This document shows positions 1 to 7,756 of a DNA stretch of 42,562 nt, piece by piece (position 1 is the first letter of the stretch; each line of letters opens with the position of its first letter). The notes below the pieces were generated by a model, which was not told the origin of the DNA, did not search any database, and saw nothing but the letters and a program-made list of their open reading frames with translations. Position numbers and translations under genes: made by a program. Source of the DNA: Solirubrobacterales bacterium. GTDB taxonomy: Bacteria; Actinomycetota; Thermoleophilia; Solirubrobacterales; Solirubrobacteraceae. Location: NCBI GenBank assembly GCA_019244395.1, contig JAFASQ010000517.1, positions 1 to 42,562 on the forward strand. Direction: 5' to 3'.

Positions 1-306
1 GCCACGCCGATGGCAGTCCAGAGCGTATGGGCCTCCCTCGGCGTCGAATCGCATGCGAGCCTGGCCGCGACCGCGGCGAGCAGAACCGCCGAGATGCTCC
101 GCGCGATGGACGTCCTGGTGGCCACCGAGCTGGTCGTCGCGGTCCGCGCGCTGGGGGTCGCCGCCCGAATCCCAGGCGGCGCGGGCACCCGGGCGCTGTT
201 CGACGCCGCCGCAAACGCGCTGCCCGGCGGCACCGAGGACCGCGCTTTCGGCCATGACGTCGAGGCCGCCCGCCGGCTGCTTCGGGGATCTTTCTCGACT
301 GCATGA
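1..306 (+). CDS. Aromatic amino-acid ammonia-lyase (HAL/PAL family), C-terminal fragment
   Basis: The reading frame is open from the first base and ends at a TGA-type stop at 304-306, so only the last ~101 residues are in the window. The visible part matches the C-terminal helical region of histidine/phenylalanine/tyrosine ammonia-lyases. A VESHAS stretch (around residues 16-21 of the fragment) sits where HutH has QEDHVS, followed by a long helix (TAEMLRAMDVLVATELVVAVRAL) and a closing EDRAFGHDVEAARRLL that parallels the family's last helix. Members deaminate His, Phe or Tyr with an MIO cofactor; the MIO Ala-Ser-Gly lies upstream of the window, so substrate cannot be judged. The gene ends 32 bases before the next start on the same strand. 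Confidence 0.75.
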   Translation, partial: ATPMAVQSVWASLGVESHASLAATAASRTAEMLRAMDVLVATELVVAVRALGVAARIPGGAGTRALFDAAANALPGGTEDRAFGHDVEAARRLLRGSFSTA

Positions 307-338
307 AAGTTCCGGGCTGATCCCGCCGTTTTGATGGA

Positions 339-1919
339 GTGGCTGCGACCTTTGACGTACGCCCCTCGTCCAGGCGAGGGCCGCTCACCCGAGCGCTGAC
401 CGCCGTAGCGGTCGCGGCTGCGGTCCTGCTCGCAGCCGTTTCCCCGTCGCCAGCGCGAGCGGCAGCCACCGCGCCGCGGCGGGGAGTCGAGGTCATCGTC
501 CAGCTCAAGCCGGGCGTGGACGAGGCGCAGGGGCGAGCGCTTGTGCGGTCGCTCGGGGGTCAGCCGGGCGTGGACCTCCACATCATCAACGGCTTCTCAG
601 CGCGGCTTTCCGCGGCCGCCGCCCGGCGGCTCGCCGCGAGCCCGCTGGTTCACGCGGCGTCGCTGAACGCACCGATCCGGGAGACGACGCTGAGCAACCC
701 AACGCCGTGGACGCTGGAGAGCTCGTTCGACCAGTCGACCGGTGCCTCGAGGCTCTGGTATCGCAGCACCGGCGCGGGCATCGGGGTCGCGGTCGTCGAC
801 ACCGGCATTGCCGGTGACCTGCCGGATTTCCAGACGTCACAGGGGGACTCGACCTCTCGGGTCCTCGCATCCGCGGTCGTTGACCCGAACGCCACGGCGG
901 CCGGCGATACGTACGGTCACGGAACGGCGGTAGCCGGCCTGGTGGCGGGGAACGGGTGGTACCGCGATTCCGATGATCCTCTGTTCGGCCAGTATGCCGG
1001 CACCGCGCCCGACGCGAACCTGATCTCGGTCAAGGTGGCCGACGACTCCGGCCAGGCGACGACGCTCGACGCGATTTACGGGTTGCAGTTCGCCGTCGAC
1101 CACCAGGACGACTACAACATCCGCGTCGTCAATCTGTCGTTCCGGTCGACGTCCGAGGAGTCCTACACCACGGATCCGCTCGACGCCGCGGCTGAGCAGG
1201 CGTGGCTCCACGGGATTACCGTCGTGGCCGCGGCCGGAAACCTGGGGAACGCGCCGGACGCGGTGTCGTACGCGCCAGGCAACGATCCGTACGTGATCAC
1301 AGTGGGGGCGACCGACAACCAGGGGACGGTGTCCAACTCGGACGACGTCCAGGCCAGCTGGTCCAGTCGCGGCACGACGCAGGACGGGTTCTCGAAGCCG
1401 GACGTGCTGGCGCCGGGGGCCCACATCGTCACCACGCTGGCGCCCGGGAGCTCGTTCGCCGGCGCGTGCCCAACGTGCGTCGTCGGCGGCGCCTACTTCC
1501 AGCTCAGCGGGACGTCGCTCGCCGCTCCCATCGTGTCGGGCATCGCCGCGGACCTGCTCGCCGCGCATCCTGGATGGACGCCGGCGATGGTCAAGGGCGC
1601 GATCGTCAACACTGCCGACTCGCTGTCCGACGGGGGTCGCGAGGTGCGGGCCACGGCGGCGTTCTGGGCTGAGGACGATCAGCGCTCCTCCGACCGGGGC
1701 CTGACACCGAATCACCTGATCGATCCCGACACGGGCTCGATCGATTACAACGCAGCGAGCTGGAGCGCCGCCAGCTGGAGCACGGCAGCCGATCCCCTCG
1801 CGGCCAGCTGGAGCGCCGCCAGCTGGAGCTGCGTCGGCTGCTCGTCCACCGGGGCGAGCGACGTGAGCCCGAGTGCGGCGAGCTGGAGCAACATCGGCTG
1901 GAGCACGACCTGGGGGTAG
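339..1919 (+). CDS. Secreted subtilisin-like serine peptidase (S8) with Trp-Ser repeat tail
   Basis: A 526-aa secreted protease. It has a basic N-terminus and hydrophobic signal segment (residues ~16-42, ending near ARA), an I9-like propeptide (~48-112), then the S8 catalytic domain. The triad is visible: Asp154 in VVDTG, His194 in YGHGT and Ser393 in GTSLAAP. The C-terminus (~472-526) is a low-complexity tail of AASWS units ending in WSTTWG. The start is GTG at 339; no in-frame ATG fits, and the SD is weak. The stop (TAG, 1917-1919) lies two bases before the GTG of the GGDEF-EAL gene, so the two are almost surely co-transcribed and translationally coupled. A role in matrix or surface-protein turnover under c-di-GMP control is inference from that coupling. 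Confidence 0.92.
   Translation: MAATFDVRPSSRRGPLTRALTAVAVAAAVLLAAVSPSPARAAATAPRRGVEVIVQLKPGVDEAQGRALVRSLGGQPGVDLHIINGFSARLSAAAARRLAASPLVHAASLNAPIRETTLSNPTPWTLESSFDQSTGASRLWYRSTGAGIGVAVVDTGIAGDLPDFQTSQGDSTSRVLASAVVDPNATAAGDTYGHGTAVAGLVAGNGWYRDSDDPLFGQYAGTAPDANLISVKVADDSGQATTLDAIYGLQFAVDHQDDYNIRVVNLSFRSTSEESYTTDPLDAAAEQAWLHGITVVAAAGNLGNAPDAVSYAPGNDPYVITVGATDNQGTVSNSDDVQASWSSRGTTQDGFSKPDVLAPGAHIVTTLAPGSSFAGACPTCVVGGAYFQLSGTSLAAPIVSGIAADLLAAHPGWTPAMVKGAIVNTADSLSDGGREVRATAAFWAEDDQRSSDRGLTPNHLIDPDTGSIDYNAASWSAASWSTAADPLAASWSAASWSCVGCSSTGASDVSPSAASWSNIGWSTTWG
1752..1916 (+). repeat. AASWS repeat tail of the S8 peptidase
   Basis: This DNA encodes five AASWS pentads plus IGWS and TTWG variants, with a Cys pair (CVGC) between the fourth and fifth pentads. 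The codons are strongly repetitive (gccagctggagc-like units recur). Trp-Ser-rich tails occur on S8 peptidases of several actinobacteria; their function is not established here. Surface anchoring, glycan binding or a sorting signal are possibilities. Confidence 0.85.
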
Positions 1920-1921
1920 GC

Positions 1922-4522
1922 GTGAGCGCGATCGGGAGCAGCACCGACGTAGGCCGAGACCCGAGGGTGCGCTCACTGGTGGCGCACGTTGCGCGGTCGC
2001 GTCCGTACCGGATGTCCTCCGGGCAAGTCGCCATCTGGGCGCTGAGCGGCGTGGTGATCTCGGCCGCTGCGCTGCTGTACATGACCGGTGCCGGCGATGT
2101 GGCGCCGGTGATCTCCTCCGTCCACGTGCCGTTCTGGGTGCTGGTCATCGGCTTCGCCGCCGCCGAACGCCTGGTCGTCCACGTTCACTTCCGGCGCAGC
2201 GCGCACTCGATGTCGCTGGCCGAAATTCCTCTGGTGTTCGCGCTGGTGTTCGCGGGTGGATCGGCCACGATCCTGGCCGGGGCGATCGGCCGGATTCTCG
2301 TTCTCGCCTTTCACCGCAAGCTGCCGCTCATCCGGCTGGCCTTCAACTTCGCCGTCTTCCTGCTGGGAAACTGCGTCGCGGTGATCGTGTTTCATGCGGT
2401 TGCCGGCGCGTCGAGCGATCTGCGCCCGATCGTCTGGGCGGCCGCGATCCTGGCCACCGTGGCCAACTCGCTGATCGCGATGCTGTGCATCAGCCTGGCC
2501 GTCTCGTTGTCCGAGGGCCAGCTCAGCATCCGGCAGGTAGCGCTCTCGTTGCGCACCGACCTCGCCGTCGTCGTGGCGAACACGAGCGTCGGCTTGTGCG
2601 CGGCGACGATCCTCTACAAGGATTGGCAGGCCGCGATCTTGATGGCGGTTCCCGTGGCGGGAATGTTCGTCAGCTTCCAGGCGTACGTGACCGAGCGCCA
2701 GCGCCACGCGCGCGTGGAGTTTCTCTACCGGGCGGCAAGGGCGCTATCCCACGCGCCCGAAATCGGACCGGCGCTCGAGGGGCTGCTGGGGCAGGCACTC
2801 GACGCGTTCCGGGCCGAGGTCGCCGAGATCATCTTCCTCTCCCCCGATGGGAGTGACGCTCTGCGGACCACGGTACGGGCGAACGGCTCCGACGCCGTTC
2901 TGGAGCCAGTTGATCCCGGCATCGCGGCGCGCTTCCGAGTGCTGATCGAAGACCAGGACGGGGGTGCTTGCGCCGCCCGCGACATCGGAGACGGGCGACT
3001 GGTCGAGTACCTGCGGGCGCGGGAGCTCGGCGACGGGATGCTCGCCGTCCTGAAGGGAGAGCGCAGCCTGATCGGCGCGATGACGATTGGCAATCCGTCC
3101 GGCGTGGTCGACCATTTCTGCCCCGAGGACGTCAAGCTGCTGGAGACGCTCGCCAACAACACGAGCGTCGCTTTGGAAAACGATCGTCTCGGACAGACGG
3201 TGTGGCGTCTGAAGGAGTTGCAGCGCGAGCTCCAGCATCAGGCGTCGCACGATCCACTCACCGATCTGGCCAATCGATCGCTGTTCGTCCAGCGCGTCGG
3301 CGATGCCCTGAGCGACGCTCCCGATGGGGTGTCGGTGATCTTCATCGACATCGACGATTTCAAGACCGTCAACGACAGCCTCGGACACGCTGCGGGGGAC
3401 GACCTGCTGATCGTGATCGCGCGCCGGCTCCGCGACTGCGTGCGACCGTCTGACACGGTGGCGCGACTGGGTGGCGACGAGTTCGCGATCATGCTCGACC
3501 GGCCGGACTCACAACGAGAGGCGATCGAGGTGACCGAGCGGATCAACCGTCATCTGGCGGAGCGGTTCTCGATCTGCGGCCAGAACATCTCGGTGCACGC
3601 CAGCGCCGGAATCGCCACCAGCCACGGGAGTCAGGTGTCGCCCGAGGAGCTCATCCGGAACGCTGATCTCGCCATGTACCGGGCCAAGCACGAGAGCAAG
3701 GACCGTTACGAGCTGTTCAAGTCGGACATGGAGCTCCAGGTCAAGAAGCGCCACCGTCTCAAGGTGCGGCTGAAGGACGCGGTCAGGGACGACTCGTTCG
3801 TCGTGCATTACCAGCCGATCGTGGAGCTCGAGACCGGCCGAGTCGCCGCGTGCGAGGCGCTGCTCCGGTGGCCCGATGGTCCGCGCGGGTGCAGCACCCC
3901 GTCGTCGTTCATCCCGCTCGCGGAAGAGATCGGGGCAGTGGTGCCGATCGGACGCTCAGTGCTCGGGCGGGCATGCCGCGATGCGCAGACGTGGGCTTGG
4001 GACGGCACCGTTCCGGCGGCGATCCACGTGAACGTCTCACCGGTCGAGCTGCGCCAGCGGCGGTTCGTGGAGGGAGTCGCGGCGGCACTGGATCAAAGCG
4101 AGCTGGAGCCTCGCCGCCTCGTGCTCGAGATCACCGAGGGGGCCATGCTCCACGACCCCGAGCGCAGCATCGCGACCCTGCAGGAGCTGCGCGCGCTCGG
4201 CGTGCAGCTGGCCCTCGACGACTTCGGCACCGGGTACTCGTCGCTCGGTCACCTGCGCTCGCTGCCAATCGATTGGCTGAAGATCGGGATGCCGTTCATG
4301 GACAGCCTCGAGCACGGCGGGTGGGATCGCGCGTTCATCCGAATGGTGCTCGACCTCGCGGCCAACCTGGAACTCGGTGTCGTGGCCGAAGGCATCGAGT
4401 CCCCGGGACAACTCGCCTCGCTTCGCGAGCTGGGCTGCGAGTTCGGCCAGGGCTTCTACCTCGGTCTACCTACGACGCTCGACCCAGTCGAGCGCGCGGC
4501 GCAATGCACGGTCATGGGTTAG
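1922..4522 (+). CDS. Membrane-bound GGDEF-EAL (diguanylate cyclase/phosphodiesterase) protein
   Basis: An 866-aa c-di-GMP turnover protein. The N-terminal ~260 residues hold about six to eight hydrophobic segments (MASE-like), then a GAF-like domain (~265-425), GGDEF (~440-600) and EAL (~615-860). The cyclase A-site GGDEF is intact (residues 517-521), and RPSD five residues upstream fits the RxxD inhibitory site. The EAL domain keeps EAL (645-647), NVSP, LEITE, DDFGTGYSSL, the Lys of WLKIG, AEGIES and GQGFYLG, so phosphodiesterase chemistry looks possible. The usual LKID reads LKIG, a non-catalytic change. The start is GTG at 1922, two bases after the peptidase stop. The 3' end overlaps the next gene by 19 bases. 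Both activities could be real, or one may be regulatory. Confidence 0.93.
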   Translation: MSAIGSSTDVGRDPRVRSLVAHVARSRPYRMSSGQVAIWALSGVVISAAALLYMTGAGDVAPVISSVHVPFWVLVIGFAAAERLVVHVHFRRSAHSMSLAEIPLVFALVFAGGSATILAGAIGRILVLAFHRKLPLIRLAFNFAVFLLGNCVAVIVFHAVAGASSDLRPIVWAAAILATVANSLIAMLCISLAVSLSEGQLSIRQVALSLRTDLAVVVANTSVGLCAATILYKDWQAAILMAVPVAGMFVSFQAYVTERQRHARVEFLYRAARALSHAPEIGPALEGLLGQALDAFRAEVAEIIFLSPDGSDALRTTVRANGSDAVLEPVDPGIAARFRVLIEDQDGGACAARDIGDGRLVEYLRARELGDGMLAVLKGERSLIGAMTIGNPSGVVDHFCPEDVKLLETLANNTSVALENDRLGQTVWRLKELQRELQHQASHDPLTDLANRSLFVQRVGDALSDAPDGVSVIFIDIDDFKTVNDSLGHAAGDDLLIVIARRLRDCVRPSDTVARLGGDEFAIMLDRPDSQREAIEVTERINRHLAERFSICGQNISVHASAGIATSHGSQVSPEELIRNADLAMYRAKHESKDRYELFKSDMELQVKKRHRLKVRLKDAVRDDSFVVHYQPIVELETGRVAACEALLRWPDGPRGCSTPSSFIPLAEEIGAVVPIGRSVLGRACRDAQTWAWDGTVPAAIHVNVSPVELRQRRFVEGVAAALDQSELEPRRLVLEITEGAMLHDPERSIATLQELRALGVQLALDDFGTGYSSLGHLRSLPIDWLKIGMPFMDSLEHGGWDRAFIRMVLDLAANLELGVVAEGIESPGQLASLRELGCEFGQGFYLGLPTTLDPVERAAQCTVMG

Positions 4523-5046
4523 CGCAGACGGTCCTGCTGGGCCGGGACGGCGCTGGCCTCGCGGCGAGCTTCGCCCTGCTGGCGCTTTCTGGGCTGCTGC
4601 GCCCGTTCGAGCGGAGGGGTCGCGTCAGGCCGCCGCGGCGCGCGCGGCGCCAGGACGCGCCGGCGCGCACGGTCAGGCTCAATGCGATCGAGCTCGGCCT
4701 GCTCTGTGAGCTGAGCCTCGAGCAGGCGCGCGCACACGAAGAGGTGGTCGACGACCCATCCCAGCAGCCCGAGACCCGCCGAACCGCCGCTGCGACCGCG
4801 GTGGACTGGCGCGAACGGGCGCGCATGTTCCAGCTACAAGCGCGCCTGCAGGGCGCGCTACCGACCGTGCCCCGCGGACACTGCAGTCCTGCATACACCG
4901 GCCCGGAGCGCCGCAATCAGACACGCCGGCGCCAGACGCGCCGGACAGGCGCGCGGGCATCGGTAGGTGTCGATCTCGATGATCGGCGCTGCGGGGCCGA
5001 CCGGCGCCAGAGCGATAGACGGCGGCCCGAGCTGGCCCCTCGCTAG
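4504..5046 (+). CDS. Small Arg-rich protein with GPERR/DRR motifs
   Basis: A 180-aa basic protein whose ATG lies 19 bases inside the end of the GGDEF-EAL gene, in another frame, suggesting coupling. It has a short hydrophobic patch (~16-32), a helical middle, and two Arg clusters: YTGPERR (131-137) and DDRRCGADRRQSDRRR (159-174). The xGPERR...DRR...DRR pattern recurs in small bacterial proteins often encoded beside two-component, PilZ or c-di-GMP genes; no biochemical role is known to me. An antisense frame covers part of the region but has no recognisable motif. Being third in the peptidase-GGDEF/EAL operon fits a signalling accessory role; this is inference. Confidence 0.6.
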   Translation: MHGHGLAQTVLLGRDGAGLAASFALLALSGLLRPFERRGRVRPPRRARRQDAPARTVRLNAIELGLLCELSLEQARAHEEVVDDPSQQPETRRTAAATAVDWRERARMFQLQARLQGALPTVPRGHCSPAYTGPERRNQTRRRQTRRTGARASVGVDLDDRRCGADRRQSDRRRPELAPR

Positions 5047-5062
5047 AGGTGGCGCCGCCAGC

Positions 5063-5081
5063 GGCGGCGGGAGTCGCCGCC
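5063..5081 (+). terminator. GC-rich hairpin after the GPERR gene
   Basis: A perfect 7-bp stem (ggcggcg/cgccgcc) with a 5-base loop lies 17 bases after the stop of the small Arg-rich gene and 62 bases before fumC. There is no T-tract, as is common in high-GC actinobacteria. It probably separates the upstream operon from fumC. Confidence 0.4.
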
Positions 5082-5142
5082 TGACGCCGTTCGCGCCGCG
5101 GGCGGTAGCCTGAGGTCAGACCGAGACTTCGAAAGGACTGAC

Positions 5143-6468
5143 ATGGGCGTGCAGGAGCAGGAGCAGCTGTGGGGCGGGGAGACCACGAAGGCGGTGGCGA
5201 ACTTCCCTGTGTCCGGCGAGCGGATCCCGGTCCCCGTGGTTCGCTGGCTCGGACGGATCAAGAGCGCCGCCGCGCACGTCAATGCCGAGCTGGGCTTGCT
5301 GGACGAGGACAAGGCGCATCGAATCGCGGCCGCTGCCGATCGCGTGGCCGACGGCGAGTTCGACGACCAGTTTCCGATCGACGTCTTCCAGACCGGGTCC
5401 GGGACCTCGTCGAATACGAACGCCAACGAGGTCATCGCCACGCTGGCCGGGGAAGGCGTCCATCCCAACGACGACGTCAACATGGGCCAGTCGTCGAACG
5501 ACGTCTTCCCCTCCGCCGTCCATCTCGCCGCGCTGGACGCCGTTAAGACCGAGCTGCTGCCCGTGCTCGAGGAGCTCGAGGCATCGCTGCAGGGAAAGGC
5601 GGACGAGTTCAAGGACATGGTCAAGTCTGGGCGTACGCACTTGATGGACGCGGTGCCGGTGACGCTCGGACAGGAGTTCTCCGGCTACGCCGCGCAAGTG
5701 CGGCTGGGCGCCCGGCGCATCTCGAACGCCCTGCCCCAGGTGGCTCAGATTCCGCTCGGTGGCACCGCCACCGGGACTGGGCTGAACACCCATAAGGAAT
5801 TCGCCGAGCGGGTCCGGGCGCGCCTGGGCGAGGCCACGGGGCTGGACATCCGCCCGCCCGAGGACCCGTTCGAGGCGCAGGGCAATCGAGACGCACTGGT
5901 CGAGCTCTCGGGCGCGCTCAAGGTGCTGGCCGTGTCCCTGACGAAGATCGCTAACGACCTGGCCTGGATGGGATCGGGTCCGCGGACGGGGATCGGCGAG
6001 ATCCTCCTGCCCGAACTCCAGAAGGGCTCGTCGATCATGCCGGGCAAGGTCAACCCGGTGATCGCCGAGGTCGTGCTGCAGGTGGCAGCGCAGGTGATCG
6101 GCAACGACACCACGATCACCGTCGCCGGCTCGCAGGGCAACTTCGAGCTAAACGTCCGCGTGCCGCTCATCGCGCGCGACCTGCTCGACTCGATCAAGCT
6201 GCTCACGAACACCTGCCGGATCCTGGCCGAGAAGTGCGTCGACGGCATCCAGGCCAACCAGGACGGCCTGCGCCGCTCGGCCGAGATGACCCTGTCCGCC
6301 GCCACCGCGCTCAATCCCTACATCGGCTACGACAAGGGCGCCGAGATCGTCAAGCGCGCCTCGGAGTCCGGACGGCCGCTGCGCGAGGTCGCGCTCGAGC
6401 TTGGGGTCGACGAGGAGACCTACGACAGGGCGATGGACCTGCGCAAGATGGCGCAGGGGAACCTGTAG
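5143..6468 (+). CDS. fumC: Class II fumarate hydratase
   Basis: A 441-aa cytosolic fumarase interconverting fumarate and L-malate in the TCA cycle. Family landmarks are present: TGSGTSSNTNANEV (84-97), GQSSNDVFPSA (115-125), GRTHLMDAVPVTLGQE (163-178) with the His of the active site, and the superfamily signature GSSIMPGKVN (295-304) on the mobile catalytic loop. Length is slightly short of the usual ~460 but complete. The ATG at 5143 is preceded by a good SD (gaaagga, ~5131-5137). It is probably monocistronic, with a hairpin upstream and a structured GC-rich element downstream before the convergent sigma-factor gene. Aspartase and argininosuccinate lyase share the superfamily, but the motifs fit fumarase best. 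Confidence 0.95.
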   Translation: MGVQEQEQLWGGETTKAVANFPVSGERIPVPVVRWLGRIKSAAAHVNAELGLLDEDKAHRIAAAADRVADGEFDDQFPIDVFQTGSGTSSNTNANEVIATLAGEGVHPNDDVNMGQSSNDVFPSAVHLAALDAVKTELLPVLEELEASLQGKADEFKDMVKSGRTHLMDAVPVTLGQEFSGYAAQVRLGARRISNALPQVAQIPLGGTATGTGLNTHKEFAERVRARLGEATGLDIRPPEDPFEAQGNRDALVELSGALKVLAVSLTKIANDLAWMGSGPRTGIGEILLPELQKGSSIMPGKVNPVIAEVVLQVAAQVIGNDTTITVAGSQGNFELNVRVPLIARDLLDSIKLLTNTCRILAEKCVDGIQANQDGLRRSAEMTLSAATALNPYIGYDKGAEIVKRASESGRPLREVALELGVDEETYDRAMDLRKMAQGNL

Positions 6469-6475
6469 GGATATA

Positions 6476-6592
6476 GGCCGCGCTGGCGCGCGGCATCCAT
6501 GGGGCCGGTTCCGCCGGGCATCCCTGCCCGGCGGTCCGCCGCCGCAGCCGGATGAGGCTTCCCCGGCCCCACGGATGCCGCCGAAGGCGGCC
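6476..6592 (-). repeat. Structured GC-rich intergenic element, copy A
   Basis: The 140-bp convergent gap between fumC and the sigma factor folds into a nested structure. Arms 6491-6508 and 6563-6580 pair over 18 positions with one mismatch, which is A-C in plus-strand RNA but a G-U pair in minus-strand RNA. An outer ggccgc/gcggcc (6476-6481 with 6587-6592) flanks it, a perfect 10-bp hairpin ccgccgggca/tgcccggcgg sits inside (6511-6520, 6525-6534), and a 6-bp hairpin gccgcc-gaa-ggcggc lies at 6577-6591. The pattern recurs at 38462-38575. It begins 16 bases after the minus-strand sigma-factor stop, so it may be that gene's terminator or 3' UTR. Confidence 0.6.
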
Positions 6593-6608
6593 CATTATCG
6601 GGTCGTAG

Positions 6609-7628
6609 TTACTCGCCCTGGGGCAGGGTGCGGGGGAGGCCGAACGCGCCGAGCAGGCCGGCGCCCCCGAAGCGAGTGACATGGGAGATCCGCTCGCCCT
6701 CGAGCGTCAGCACCAGCAGGCCCACGCCCCGCACGATCCCCGCCTGGGGGTCCGGTACGTAATGGCCGAAGGCGGGCTGGCCGTTGGCGCGGGTGGGGAC
6801 GAGCCGGTGGCGCTGCTGCCAGCGCCCGGCGAAGGCGTGGCCGAGGAAGGCGGCGATCGCCTCGTGGCCCTGGTACTCGAACGGCTCGGGCGGCATGGTG
6901 ACCCAGGCGTCGTCGGTCAAAAGCGTCACGACGTCGTCGACATCGCCCGTCTCGAAGGCGTCGGCGAAGCGTGCCACCAACTCCCGCTCGCGGGCGGAGC
7001 GAGGTAGCGGCGCGCGCTCGCGGCCCGGCGGTGCGAGGTCCTCGAGCGTCGTCCGGGCGCGCTGCAGCGCGCTGTTGACCGACACCTCGGTGGCGTCGAG
7101 CATGCTCGCGACCTCGCTCGCGCGGTAGCCGAGCACGTCGCGCAGGACGAGCGCGGCCCGCTGGCGCGGAGGCAGGCGCTGGAGCCCGGTCACGAAGGCC
7201 AGCCCCACCGCCTCTCGCGACTCGTAGCGAGCGTCGGGTCCGGGAGCCGCGTCCGGAACACCCTCGAGCAGCGCGTCGGGGTAGGGCTCGAGCCACAGCG
7301 GCTCCCCCCAGCGCGTCGGCGCCGGCGGCTCAAAAGGCAGCGGCCGCGCCGCCTCGGGGGCCGGCCGGCGCGCGGAGTCGCGCAGCGCGTTCAGGCAGCG
7401 GTTGGTGGCGATCCGGTACAGCCACGCCCGCAGCGAGGCGCGCTCCTCGAACCCCTCAAGCCCGCGCCAGGCCGCCAACAGGGTCTCCTGAAGGGCGTCC
7501 TCGGCGTCCTGCCTGGAGCCGAGGATTCGGTAGCAGTGAAGCTGGAGCTCGCGCCGGTGCGGGTCGGTCAGGGTGCGGAAGGCCTGCTCGTCGCCGGCGC
7601 GGGCGCGGGTCAGGGTGCTCTCGCTCAT
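6609..7628 (-). CDS. ECF-type RNA polymerase sigma factor with SnoaL-like tail
   Basis: A 339-aa sigma-70 family protein. Region 2 is at ~10-85 (YRILGSRQDAEDALQETLLAAWR, then RAWLYRIATNRCLNALRD) and region 4 at ~145-200 (LPPRQRAALVLRDVLGYRASEVASMLDATEVSVNSALQRAR). The C-terminal ~125 residues form a SnoaL/NTF2-like domain (ELVARFADAFETGDVDDVVTLLTDDAWVTMPP). This layout fits the SigJ/'SigX5' group of ECF factors, which usually lack an anti-sigma partner and are tuned by the C-terminal domain. The ATG is at 7628. It diverges from the MFS exporter across 128 bases, so it may control it. No anti-sigma gene is adjacent. Confidence 0.93.
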   Translation of the reverse strand: MSESTLTRARAGDEQAFRTLTDPHRRELQLHCYRILGSRQDAEDALQETLLAAWRGLEGFEERASLRAWLYRIATNRCLNALRDSARRPAPEAARPLPFEPPAPTRWGEPLWLEPYPDALLEGVPDAAPGPDARYESREAVGLAFVTGLQRLPPRQRAALVLRDVLGYRASEVASMLDATEVSVNSALQRARTTLEDLAPPGRERAPLPRSARERELVARFADAFETGDVDDVVTLLTDDAWVTMPPEPFEYQGHEAIAAFLGHAFAGRWQQRHRLVPTRANGQPAFGHYVPDPQAGIVRGVGLLVLTLEGERISHVTRFGGAGLLGAFGLPRTLPQGE

Positions 7629-7756
7629 GGCCGGATCGTGTCATGCGGCATCTCACGGTCACGACACCGGCACGGGCCCAAATTCATCGGCCAATTTCGT
7701 CCGACGATCGTGTCTCAACCGTCGACCAACGATCGCTCTGAGAAAGGAGCAAGACG

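Noticed and set aside
4289-4306. Inactive EAL domain because LKID reads LKIG
   Set aside because: That Asp is not one of the metal or catalytic residues as I know them; all others (EAL, NVS, EITE, DDFG, Lys, AEGIE, Q) are present.
4512-4916. Minus-strand frame (134 codons) opposite the GPERR gene
   Set aside because: No motif; the plus-strand frame has the GPERR/DRR signatures and operon coupling.
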